This document shows, piece by piece, positions 1-5,088 of a stretch of DNA of 5,088 nucleotides. The translations under genes were made by a program, and so were the position numbers. This DNA comes from Bacteroidales bacterium (GTDB lineage: Bacteria; Bacteroidota; Bacteroidia; Bacteroidales; UBA12077). How positions within the stretch are numbered: the first letter of the stretch is position 1; every line of letters begins with the position of its first letter. The DNA lies in the NCBI GenBank assembly GCA_030600865.1, contig JAUVUS010000229.1, positions 1-5,088 of the forward strand. Reading direction: 5' to 3'. Under the pieces are notes generated by a model. That model was not told where the DNA came from and searched no databases. It was given only the letters and a program-made list of their open reading frames with translations.

Positions 1-330
1 ATAGGACATTTATATGATGTTGAGATGAAACGCTTGGATAATCATGAAGAGTTTAAGAATGTTAAAATTAATGCTGTTAAAATTGATGTAGAGGAGTATG
101 AGTATAGTGTGCTCAGAGGTGCTGAAGAGTTAATACAAAAAAACAGACCATTGATTTATTGTGAGCTTTGGGAAAGTGAAAATCGAAAAAAAAGTTTTAA
201 GCTTATTAGCAAATTAAACTATAAAGTATTTATAAATCAGGAAAATATTTTAAAAGAATACAAAGAACAAAAAGGATATCAAAATTTTTTCTTTATCCCG
301 GCAGAACATTGTGATTCCCTGAAATTTTAA
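1..330 (+). CDS. FkbM family methyltransferase, C-terminal part (5' end outside window)
   Basis: This is the last 109 codons of a gene whose reading frame is open to the left edge, so the ATG at 25 is internal and not the start. Around codons 26-42 it reads VKIDVEEYEYSVLRGAEEL, followed by RPLIYCELWE. This is the C-terminal core of FkbM-type SAM-dependent methyltransferases (usual form KIDVEGxExxVLxGA, then a hydrophobic strand ending in E). Family members O-methylate sugars or related acceptors in the cytoplasm and are common in capsule, O-antigen and exopolysaccharide clusters. The SAM-binding N-terminal half is not visible, so neither activity nor substrate can be judged. The usual glycine after DVE is glutamate here. 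The flippase downstream on the same strand supports a role in surface polysaccharide modification, which is an inference from context. The gene ends with TAA at 328-330. The family call is fairly firm; the acceptor is unknown. Confidence 0.85.
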   Translation: MGHLYDVEMKRLDNHEEFKNVKINAVKIDVEEYEYSVLRGAEELIQKNRPLIYCELWESENRKKSFKLISKLNYKVFINQENILKEYKEQKGYQNFFFIPAEHCDSLKF

Positions 331-355
331 GTGTTTAATTAAGCATTTTTACTAA

Positions 356-382
356 CAGCTTGTTTATATTTTCAACAAGTTG
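356..382 (+). other. Inverted repeat downstream of the methyltransferase gene
   Basis: CAGCTTGTT (356-364) pairs with AACAAGTTG (374-382), giving a 9-bp stem with one G-U pair and a 9-nt loop. It lies 25 bp after the methyltransferase stop codon. An alternative perfect palindrome, TTCAAC-AA-GTTGAA, overlaps it at 371-384. The hairpin could slow or end transcription, but no T-run follows it, so I do not call it an intrinsic terminator. Confidence 0.4.
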
Positions 383-396
383 AAGCAGCAGTAAAC

Positions 397-418
397 AGGA
401 GGCACTTAGCAGTCTCCT
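397..418. other. Small hairpin in the methyltransferase-flippase gap
   Basis: AGGAGGC (397-403) can pair with GTCTCCT (412-418) over 7 bp including one G-U pair, with an 8-nt loop. No T-run follows. AGGAGG resembles a ribosome binding site, but no start codon with an open frame lies at a useful distance. The function is unknown. Confidence 0.3.
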
Positions 419-466
419 TAAATATTAATTACTGAAAGCTAAAATTGTAATTTATAATTGATTTAC

Positions 467-490
467 TGTATCTTGCATCCTGTATCCTGC
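467..490. repeat. 7-bp tandem repeat, three copies of TGYATCY plus a partial copy
   Basis: Three consecutive heptamers, TGTATCT (467-473), TGCATCC (474-480) and TGTATCC (481-487), follow the pattern TGYATCY. They are followed by TGC at 488-490, the start of a fourth unit that then diverges. The array is in the non-coding gap, about 100 bp upstream of the flippase. Heptamer arrays of this size are prone to slippage and recur in intergenic DNA of several bacterial groups. No function can be read from the sequence. Confidence 0.6.
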
Positions 491-532
491 CAACTTGTGT
501 TTTGTTGTACTAAACATCTTCATCGCAGGATT

Positions 533-560
533 TTTATTTGATGTACTGCATTCGAATAAA
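533..560. other. Inverted repeat just upstream of the flippase start
   Basis: TTTATTTGA (533-541) pairs with TTCGAATAAA at 552-560 (9 bp including one T-G pair), with a loop of about 10 nt that can fold further by bulging one base. It ends 32 bp before the TTG start, so in a transcript from upstream it would lie in the flippase leader. It could be a leader hairpin or a binding site. It is A+T-rich and may be chance. Confidence 0.3.
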
Positions 561-592
561 TGTAGTAACTTTATATTTCTAATTTATTTGTT

Positions 593-2041
593 TTGAAAAG
601 AAAGTTTTTTACCAACCTTTCATTATTAGTATTGCTTAATCTGTTGATTAAGCCATTCTGGATATTCGGCATCGACCGAACTGTTCAAAATGTTGTTGGT
701 GCCGAAGAGTATGGTCTGTATTTTTCACTTTTTAACTTTTCCTTATTGCTGAATATGCTACTCGATTTTGGCATTACTAACTATAATAACCGGAATATTG
801 CTCAAAATCATCAGTTATTAAGTAAGTCATTATCAAATATTGTTGGCTTAAAACTGATTCTGGCAATATTATATGCAATAATAACTATTGTTGTAGGGTT
901 TTTTATTGGCTACGAAGGTAGGCAGTTCCAGTTATTGTTATTCCTGATATTAAATCAGTTTATAGCATCTTTTATTTTATACCTCAGGTCAAATCTAAGT
1001 GGTTTGCATTATTTTAAAACCGATAGCTTTATTTCAGTTCTCGATCGCGCACTAATGATTATAATTTGCGGGATTTTACTCTGGGGTGGAGTAACAGAAA
1101 CTGATTTTAGAATTGAATGGTTTGTTTATGCACAAACCGTAGCTTATGTATTAACTGTGTTAATTACGATGGTCATTGTATACAGTAAAGCAGAGTTGTT
1201 GAGTTTAAATTTCGATAAAACATATTTTATTGCCACCTTAAAAAAGAGTTATCCATACGCTTTATTAGCGCTTTTAATGGTTTTTTATTACAGGGTCGAT
1301 TCAGTGATGCTTGAAAGAATGTTGCCTGACGGGAAAGAGCAGGCAGGAATATACGCACAGGGTTTCAGAATCTTAGATGCAGCAGCTATGTTTGCATTTT
1401 TGTTTGCTGTGTTACTTCTTCCAATATTCTCACGAATGATAAAACAGAAAAAACCAGTTAATCAGTTAACACTTTTCTCGTTTTTATTATTAATTGTCCC
1501 TGTTTTGGGTATTACTTTCGCATCGTATTTTTACAGAACAGAACTGATTGATTTACTGTATCATCAGCATGTTGAAACATCATCATCAATTTTTGGAATA
1601 TTGATATTATGTTTTATTGGAATATCTACAAGTTATATTTTTGGAACATTGTTAACTGCAAACGGAAGCTTAAAGGAGTTAAATATTATGGCCACAGGAG
1701 GCGTTATAATTAACATTGTACTTAATTTGATATTAATTCCAAAATATTACGCTCTTGGTGCTGCAATAGCCAGTTTAATTACTCAATCATTTACTGCAAT
1801 TATACAGATTGTTCTTGCAAAAAGAATATTTGGATTTAATATCAATATTAAAAGAATTACGATATTAATACTTTTTATAACATCTATTTTTGTTATTGCA
1901 AAACTTTCACTACAAGTGAATTTATTCTGGATTTATAAATTTGTCGGAATTATTGTGTTCTCGTTAATTCTGGCTTTTGTATTCAGACTTATTAATCTGA
2001 GAATATTATTTGATTTACTAATAAATGGTGATGAAAAATAA
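593..2041 (+). CDS. Wzx-like polysaccharide flippase (MOP superfamily, oligosaccharide flippase family)
   Basis: This 482-residue inner-membrane protein probably flips undecaprenyl-linked sugar repeat units from the cytoplasmic to the periplasmic face for capsule, O-antigen or exopolysaccharide assembly. By eye there are about 14 hydrophobic segments (near residues 8-25, 42-60, 85-106, 112-132, 146-165, 175-196, 220-235, 258-278, 292-312, 333-353, 367-383, 387-409, 421-438, 446-466), the usual number and length for the family. Family-like stretches include KPFWIFGIDRTVQNVVG near the N-terminus, GLYFSLFNFS, FYYRVDSVML (231-240) and PKYYALGAAIASLI (383-396). The start is TTG at 593: an in-frame TAA lies at 566-568, no ATG or GTG intervenes, and the next ATG (residue 55) would delete the first membrane helix. 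No Shine-Dalgarno sequence is evident. The 3' end overlaps the palindrome that serves the convergent gene. The substrate cannot be deduced. Confidence 0.85.
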   Translation: MKRKFFTNLSLLVLLNLLIKPFWIFGIDRTVQNVVGAEEYGLYFSLFNFSLLLNMLLDFGITNYNNRNIAQNHQLLSKSLSNIVGLKLILAILYAIITIVVGFFIGYEGRQFQLLLFLILNQFIASFILYLRSNLSGLHYFKTDSFISVLDRALMIIICGILLWGGVTETDFRIEWFVYAQTVAYVLTVLITMVIVYSKAELLSLNFDKTYFIATLKKSYPYALLALLMVFYYRVDSVMLERMLPDGKEQAGIYAQGFRILDAAAMFAFLFAVLLLPIFSRMIKQKKPVNQLTLFSFLLLIVPVLGITFASYFYRTELIDLLYHQHVETSSSIFGILILCFIGISTSYIFGTLLTANGSLKELNIMATGGVIINIVLNLILIPKYYALGAAIASLITQSFTAIIQIVLAKRIFGFNINIKRITILILFITSIFVIAKLSLQVNLFWIYKFVGIIVFSLILAFVFRLINLRILFDLLINGDEK

Positions 2042-2077
2042 ATAATAGAAACGCAATGTATTGCGTCTCTACTATTT
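2034..2077 (-). terminator. manB: Intrinsic terminator of the phosphohexomutase gene, possibly weakly bidirectional
   Basis: Positions 2040-2057 and 2060-2077 form an 18-position inverted repeat around a 2-nt centre, with the core ACGCAAT-GT-ATTGCGT. Read as minus-strand RNA, every position pairs (two as G-U). The stem begins 1 nt after the mutase stop codon and is followed by A then UUUUU (2038-2034), a good intrinsic terminator. Read as plus-strand RNA, the same two positions become A-C mismatches and no strong T-run follows, so termination of the flippase transcript should be weaker. The U-tract is supplied by the last flippase codons, and the flippase stop (2039-2041) lies within the stem. 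The core resembles dispersed intergenic palindromes, so it may also be a repeat-family member. Confidence 0.75.
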
Positions 2078-2078
2078 G

Positions 2079-3416
2079 TTACTTAAATTTCTTAAGAATC
2101 GTTTTAATATCTTTTGTTCTTTCTTTTAGTATTTCTTTATTATCAGCTTCGACTAATAATCGCAAATAGGGCTCTGTATTGGAAGGGCGAACATTGAACC
2201 ACCAATTTTTAAATTCGATGCGATAACCATCAAAATCAAGAATTTCCATAGGCTCTTCTTCGGTAACGAAATAATCTTTTAAAGCTTCCGTAGCTTCTTG
2301 TTTTTGCTCAATTTTAAAATTGATTTCACCGGAATTTGCGTATTTACTGATGTTTGAAATTATCTCCGACATGGTTTTTCCTTCTTTTTTAAATCGTGAA
2401 AGCAGATTTAAAACAATTAATGAGGCTAAAATACCTGAATCGGAATAAAAGAAATCGCGGAAATAATAATGACCGGCTAATTCGCCGCCGTATATACCGT
2501 TTATTTCTCTTAATTTTGGTGTAGCATAAGCTCTTCCTACTCGCCAGGTGTGCATCTTACCACCTAGCTTTTCAACATATTCTTTTACAGCTTTTGATGT
2601 ACGGATATCTTCAAGCACAGCACCTTTTTCTTTTTCAAGAAAATAATGTGCCATAAATCCAATAATTAAATCTGGAGAAATGAACTTGCCTTTTTCGTCA
2701 ACAAACATTACACGATCTGCATCGCCATCGAAGATAATCCCGATATCACATTTTTTACTTAATACGGTTTTTTTAAGATCAGCAACATTTTCTTCGATTA
2801 GTGGATTTGGTTCATGATTTGGGAAGCTGCCATCCATATCTTCATATAAATAAACAGGCTTTTTCCCCAAAAACTTTTTAATCAGTAAGCCTGCCATTCC
2901 ATTGGAACAATCCACGGCCATTTTCAGGTTTGAATAATCCTGAACATACGTTTTTAAGAACTCAACATATTCACCTTTAACTTTATAGTCAACTATTTTC
3001 CCTTTCTTGTCTGCAATAACAATATCACGGGTTTGGATCATTTCTAAAAGCTTTTTCAGTCCTGTATCATAACCAACGGGCAAAGCATTGGATTTAGAAA
3101 TTTTCATTCCGTTATACTCACGTGAATTATGCGATGCTGTAATTTGTACCGATGCAGCAAAATTATGTTTTGCTGTAATGTAATATACCATTGGAGTAGT
3201 TGAAATACCAATATTATAAACATTTGCTCCACTATCAATAATTCCCTGAGCAAGATTTTCAAATATTTCATCAGAAGAAACCCTGACATCTCTTCCAACA
3301 AGTACATTGTCGGCTTGCAAAAGTTCTGGCAAAAAATACCCGATTTTATAAGCATCATCTTTATTAAAATCCTCGTTATAAATACCTCTGATGTCGTATG
3401 CCTTAAAAGCTTTCAT
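2079..3416 (-). CDS. manB: Phosphomannomutase/phosphoglucomutase (alpha-D-phosphohexomutase family)
   Basis: This 445-residue cytoplasmic enzyme interconverts hexose-6-phosphate and hexose-1-phosphate through a phosphoserine and a bound Mg2+, feeding GDP-mannose or UDP-/dTDP-glucose synthesis. All four active-site loops are present: the phosphoserine loop TASHN (93-97, Ser95), the metal loop DGDADR (230-235), the sugar loop GELAGH (311-316) and the phosphate loop RPSNTEP (410-416). AYDIRG (6-11), GRDVR (41-45) and FPNHEPNP (198-205) also match the family. The length is close to the Pseudomonas AlgC type (about 460). The start ATG at 3414-3416 directly precedes the conserved N-terminus, and no clear Shine-Dalgarno sequence precedes it. 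The residue after TASHN is Ser rather than the common Pro. The gene lies 101 bp downstream of the kinase on the same strand, possibly in one operon. Mannose versus glucose preference cannot be decided, so the symbol denotes the family; glucosamine specificity is less likely. Confidence 0.95.
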   Translation of the reverse strand: MKAFKAYDIRGIYNEDFNKDDAYKIGYFLPELLQADNVLVGRDVRVSSDEIFENLAQGIIDSGANVYNIGISTTPMVYYITAKHNFAASVQITASHNSREYNGMKISKSNALPVGYDTGLKKLLEMIQTRDIVIADKKGKIVDYKVKGEYVEFLKTYVQDYSNLKMAVDCSNGMAGLLIKKFLGKKPVYLYEDMDGSFPNHEPNPLIEENVADLKKTVLSKKCDIGIIFDGDADRVMFVDEKGKFISPDLIIGFMAHYFLEKEKGAVLEDIRTSKAVKEYVEKLGGKMHTWRVGRAYATPKLREINGIYGGELAGHYYFRDFFYSDSGILASLIVLNLLSRFKKEGKTMSEIISNISKYANSGEINFKIEQKQEATEALKDYFVTEEEPMEILDFDGYRIEFKNWWFNVRPSNTEPYLRLLVEADNKEILKERTKDIKTILKKFK

Positions 3417-3469
3417 AATTAAATTTACATTAATAGAACTGATAATTTAGAAAGAAAGAAGCCAGATTT

Positions 3470-3505
3470 TAAACTTACTTTCAAAAGTTTTAGATAATAC
3501 AAAAA
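3470..3505 (-). promoter_or_regulatory. Weak candidate Bacteroidota-type promoter for the phosphohexomutase
   Basis: On the minus strand, TTTTTG (3505-3500) is followed after 22 bp by TAAGTTTA (3477-3470). This approximates the Bacteroidota -33 TTTG and -7 TAnnTTTG boxes, with the last -7 base mismatched and the spacing slightly long. The site lies about 55 bp upstream of the mutase ATG. In DNA this AT-rich such a match is easily found by chance, and co-transcription with the kinase is an equally good explanation. Confidence 0.2.
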
Positions 3506-3517
3506 TGCGATTTTTTT

Positions 3518-4804
3518 TTATTTTGTTAAAGCTTTAACGGGTTCAATTCCCAAGGTTGTTCCTTCCTGAATGGCTTTTAAAACAGCTCCACCTCCGGTAA
3601 ATATATAATACTTAGGACTGTCGAGTGCAACAATATATAATCCCGGCAATAATCTTTTTAATTCCTGCATAGTATCGCCGCCGCCATAAAGTTTTACTGC
3701 TTCAATATTTTCATCAATTAATTCGTCGAGAGCAATTGTACCTTCATTAAAATGTGGTGTAAATCCCATTACTGCATTTACAAAAATGGTTCTTGCCGAA
3801 GAAAATATTTTATGTATATCGTCTTCGTAGAATGATTCTTTTGCAACATCAAGAACATAATTGAGCTTAGTTCCGGGCTTTAATTCATGAATATTATGTA
3901 CTCTGTTTTTACCTTCAAATTTACCTTCCATGGTGTCTGATTCAATAATAAACGGGAGCTCAACTAATTTGCCGGGATATTGCTCGCTAAACCTGGCAAA
4001 TTTCCTGGCATGAACTAAATCATCTTCAGAAATACCTTTTATCTCAATATCGTATTTTGCACATAAATATGCGTTATAAATAACACCTCCTAATACCAGG
4101 TAATCAGCTTTTTTAATTAAAGCATAAAGTGAATCAATTTTTGTGTCGAATTTTGATCCTGCCACAACAGCAATAAACGGAGATTGAGGACTATAAATTC
4201 TTTCAAGGTTTTCAATTTCTTTTTGCATTAAAAATCCGGCATAAGAAGGAAGATATTTATTTACTCCAACAGTAGAAGCATGTGCTTGCCACGATCCAAA
4301 AGCATCGTTTACAAAAATATCTGCTAATCCGGCCAGTTGATTTGAGAAACGATCCATATCAGCTCCTTTTGCTTCTTCGCCTTGAAACCATCGAGTGTTT
4401 GGCAAGTAAATACCATCAATTTTACCTTCTTTTAATTCACGAATAGAATGATTTATTGATGTTTCTATTCCAATGTATCCTTTGTTTTCGTGAGGATAAA
4501 AATCCGGGATTTTCATGTTAATATGGAGCTTGTTACGCAGATATTCAACAATTGGCTCAACAGACGTATCCTTGCTAATTTTAATATCTCCGGTTTTTTT
4601 ATCTTTTGGTCGCCCAACATGCGACATTAAAATTATTTTACCACCTTTAGCGTTAATGTGGTAAAGTGTACCAATGGTTGCATCAATTCTGTATGGATCA
4701 TGAATAATCCCTTTTTTAACTACATTGTGATCAACACGAACCAAGACAATCTTACCGTTAAGATCGGCATCCTGAATTAATGGAATATTATATTTATCGA
4801 GCAT
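3518..4804 (-). CDS. pgk: Phosphoglycerate kinase, divergent subfamily
   Basis: This 428-residue cytoplasmic protein has the two-lobed PGK layout. The reaction is 1,3-bisphosphoglycerate + ADP to 3-phosphoglycerate + ATP. Conserved elements are VRVDHNV (22-28; family VRVDFNVP), Arg39 in PYRID, SHVGRP (61-66), NTRWF (136-140), VNDAFG (165-170), GFLMQKE (190-196), a lysine pair SK-FDTK (Lys218, Lys222), GGGDT (374-378) and TGGGA (403-407). It departs from ordinary PGK in several places: the stretch after VNDAFG reads SWQAHAS, where TAHRAHAS with a 3-phosphoglycerate-binding Arg is usual; the hinge DIGPKT reads DVAKES; and WNGPMGVFE reads VNAVMGFTP. At 428 residues it is longer than the usual 390-400. 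ATG at 4802-4804 follows AGGAGG at a 4-nt spacing and sits just before the conserved N-terminus. The family is certain; full PGK activity is likely but less sure. Remains of an ordinary PGK lie upstream. Confidence 0.93.
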   Translation of the reverse strand: MLDKYNIPLIQDADLNGKIVLVRVDHNVVKKGIIHDPYRIDATIGTLYHINAKGGKIILMSHVGRPKDKKTGDIKISKDTSVEPIVEYLRNKLHINMKIPDFYPHENKGYIGIETSINHSIRELKEGKIDGIYLPNTRWFQGEEAKGADMDRFSNQLAGLADIFVNDAFGSWQAHASTVGVNKYLPSYAGFLMQKEIENLERIYSPQSPFIAVVAGSKFDTKIDSLYALIKKADYLVLGGVIYNAYLCAKYDIEIKGISEDDLVHARKFARFSEQYPGKLVELPFIIESDTMEGKFEGKNRVHNIHELKPGTKLNYVLDVAKESFYEDDIHKIFSSARTIFVNAVMGFTPHFNEGTIALDELIDENIEAVKLYGGGDTMQELKRLLPGLYIVALDSPKYYIFTGGGAVLKAIQEGTTLGIEPVKALTK

Positions 4805-4808
4805 TTTA

Positions 4809-4814
4809 CCTCCT
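4809..4814 (-). promoter_or_regulatory. Strong Shine-Dalgarno sequence of the phosphoglycerate kinase gene
   Basis: AGGAGG on the minus strand is followed by TAAA and then the ATG at 4804-4802. It is the only clear ribosome binding site in the window and fixes the kinase start. The perfect match stands out because the other genes here start without one, as is usual in Bacteroidota. Confidence 0.8.
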
Positions 4815-4816
4815 GT

Positions 4817-4852
4817 TTTTTAAGCCTGTCTGCCGACAGGCAGGTTTGAAAA
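4817..4852 (+). repeat. GC-rich palindrome in the kinase leader
   Basis: The core CCTGTCTGCCGACAGGCAGG (4825-4844) is strikingly GC-rich against its surroundings. As plus-strand RNA, 4817-4832 pairs with 4837-4852 over 16 continuous positions (three G-U pairs) around the loop CCGA. As minus-strand RNA those three become A-C mismatches, leaving a shorter hairpin or the alternative perfect 7-bp stem 4824-4830/4835-4841. The element starts a few bases upstream of the kinase ribosome binding site. Similar GC-rich CCTGCC/GGCAGG palindromes are, from memory, repeated between genes in many Bacteroidota. I take it as a dispersed repeat that might act as an antisense-direction terminator or a leader structure. 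Confidence 0.6.
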
Positions 4853-4865
4853 TTGTTATCTGAAA

Positions 4866-4954
4866 GGGAACACAATTTAAAGCAAAATTGTTTTGAATAA
4901 AATAGGATCGCCTTAAATTTAATGACTTTAAATTGAAAGATGAATTGTGTTTCT
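4866..4954. repeat. Long interrupted inverted repeat between the pgk remnant and the intact kinase
   Basis: AACACAATTTAAAG (4869-4882) is matched in inverted orientation by CTTTAAATTG (4926-4935) and by AATTGTGTT (4943-4951). The right arm looks like one perfect 14-bp arm split by a 12-bp insertion (4936-4947) that repeats AATTG. G-U and G-C pairs extend the outer end to 4866/4954, reaching the remnant's stop codon. A small hairpin CAAAA-TTG-TTTTG (4883-4895) lies inside. It could be an old terminator of the ordinary pgk or a small non-autonomous element. No flanking target duplication is clear. Confidence 0.45.
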
Positions 4955-5064
4955 CAAATATTCTCATTAATAGCTTTTAATGCAGGTAGTTCTTTTCCTT
5001 CAATATATTCCAGTAAAGCTCCTCCGGCAGTAGAAATATAACTAATCTCTTAAGCTAAACCAAA
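4954..5064 (-). pseudogene. pgk: Remnant of the C-terminus of a second, ordinary phosphoglycerate kinase
   Basis: Read on the minus strand from 5064, the frame gives FGLA, a TAA stop (5050-5052), E, then [30 protein letters not shown] and a TGA stop (4954-4956). This matches the last 30 or so residues of ordinary bacterial PGK (typically ISYISTGGGAxLExxEGKxLPxxxxL), including the glycine-rich nucleotide-binding loop, here STAGGA. It is unlike the C-terminus of the intact kinase downstream, so it derives from a different PGK type. Besides the TAA, the same frame has TGA (5065-5067) and TAA (5071-5073), and the expected GGGD stretch upstream is absent. The gene is therefore broken and truncated, and recognisable homology stops near 5064. 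No start codon or ribosome binding site serves the fragment. It is probably not translated. Homology is firm; the cause of the loss is unknown. Confidence 0.85.
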
Positions 5065-5088
5065 TCATAATTAGTATAAAATAAATTC

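Noticed and set aside
25..330. The ATG at 25 as the start of a complete 101-residue protein.
   Set aside because: The frame is open to base 1, and the visible part is only the C-terminal half of the methyltransferase family.
445..460. TATAATTG at 453-460 as a promoter -10 or -7 box for the flippase.
   Set aside because: The -7 match has a mismatch and no TTTG or TTGACA-like box lies at the right distance upstream.
3104..3358. An 84-codon minus-strand open frame inside the phosphohexomutase region.
   Set aside because: It lies in another frame of the real gene, matches no family I recognise, and its composition follows from the overlapping mutase codons.
3471..3490. Palindromes ACTTT-CA-AAAGT and AAACTT/AAGTTT in the kinase-mutase spacer as an operator.
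   Set aside because: They are short, overlapping and A+T-only in the main, as expected by chance in this spacer.
3501..3515. AAAAAT-GCG-ATTTTT as a terminator after the kinase gene.
   Set aside because: The stem is six A-T pairs only, too weak to call, and the next gene on the same strand starts 101 bp later, so read-through is plausible.
5041..5088. A frameshift rather than nonsense mutations as the reason the pgk remnant ends.
   Set aside because: The other two minus-strand frames up to 5088 show no PGK-like residues such as the expected GGGD segment.

Overview
The window is A+T-rich DNA with short intergenic gaps. It probably comes from a member of the Bacteroidota: the proteins have that flavour, three of the four genes lack a clear Shine-Dalgarno sequence, and GC-richer palindromes sit between the genes. 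This assignment is an inference from composition and protein style, not from a marker gene.

Layout, left to right. (1) 1-330, plus strand: the 3' end of an FkbM-type methyltransferase gene that begins outside the window. (2) 331-592: a non-coding gap with small inverted repeats and a three-copy 7-bp tandem repeat. (3) 593-2041, plus strand: a complete Wzx-like polysaccharide flippase that starts at TTG. (4) 2034-2077: a long palindrome in the convergent junction, which looks like the terminator of the minus-strand gene that follows. (5) 2079-3416, minus strand: a phosphomannomutase/phosphoglucomutase with all four active-site loops. (6) 3417-3517: a short AT-rich spacer. (7) 3518-4804, minus strand: a divergent phosphoglycerate kinase with a strong ribosome binding site. 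(8) 4805-4953: a gap holding a GC-rich palindrome and a long interrupted inverted repeat. (9) 4954-5064, minus strand: an undetected remnant of the C-terminus of a second, ordinary phosphoglycerate kinase, carrying in-frame stops.

The methyltransferase and flippase fit the edge of a surface polysaccharide (capsule, O-antigen or exopolysaccharide) cluster: one modifies a sugar or related acceptor, the other moves the lipid-linked repeat unit across the inner membrane. The phosphohexomutase supplies mannose-1-phosphate or glucose-1-phosphate for nucleotide-sugar synthesis, and the kinase belongs to glycolysis/gluconeogenesis. The two minus-strand genes may be co-transcribed in the order kinase then mutase, ending at the palindrome beside the flippase stop codon.

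I see no mobile element, CRISPR array, RNA gene or clearly new multi-gene system. The most notable points are the decayed ordinary pgk end directly upstream of an intact divergent pgk whose substrate-site motifs are altered, and several palindromes whose G-U versus A-C pairs indicate which strand the RNA hairpin works on.
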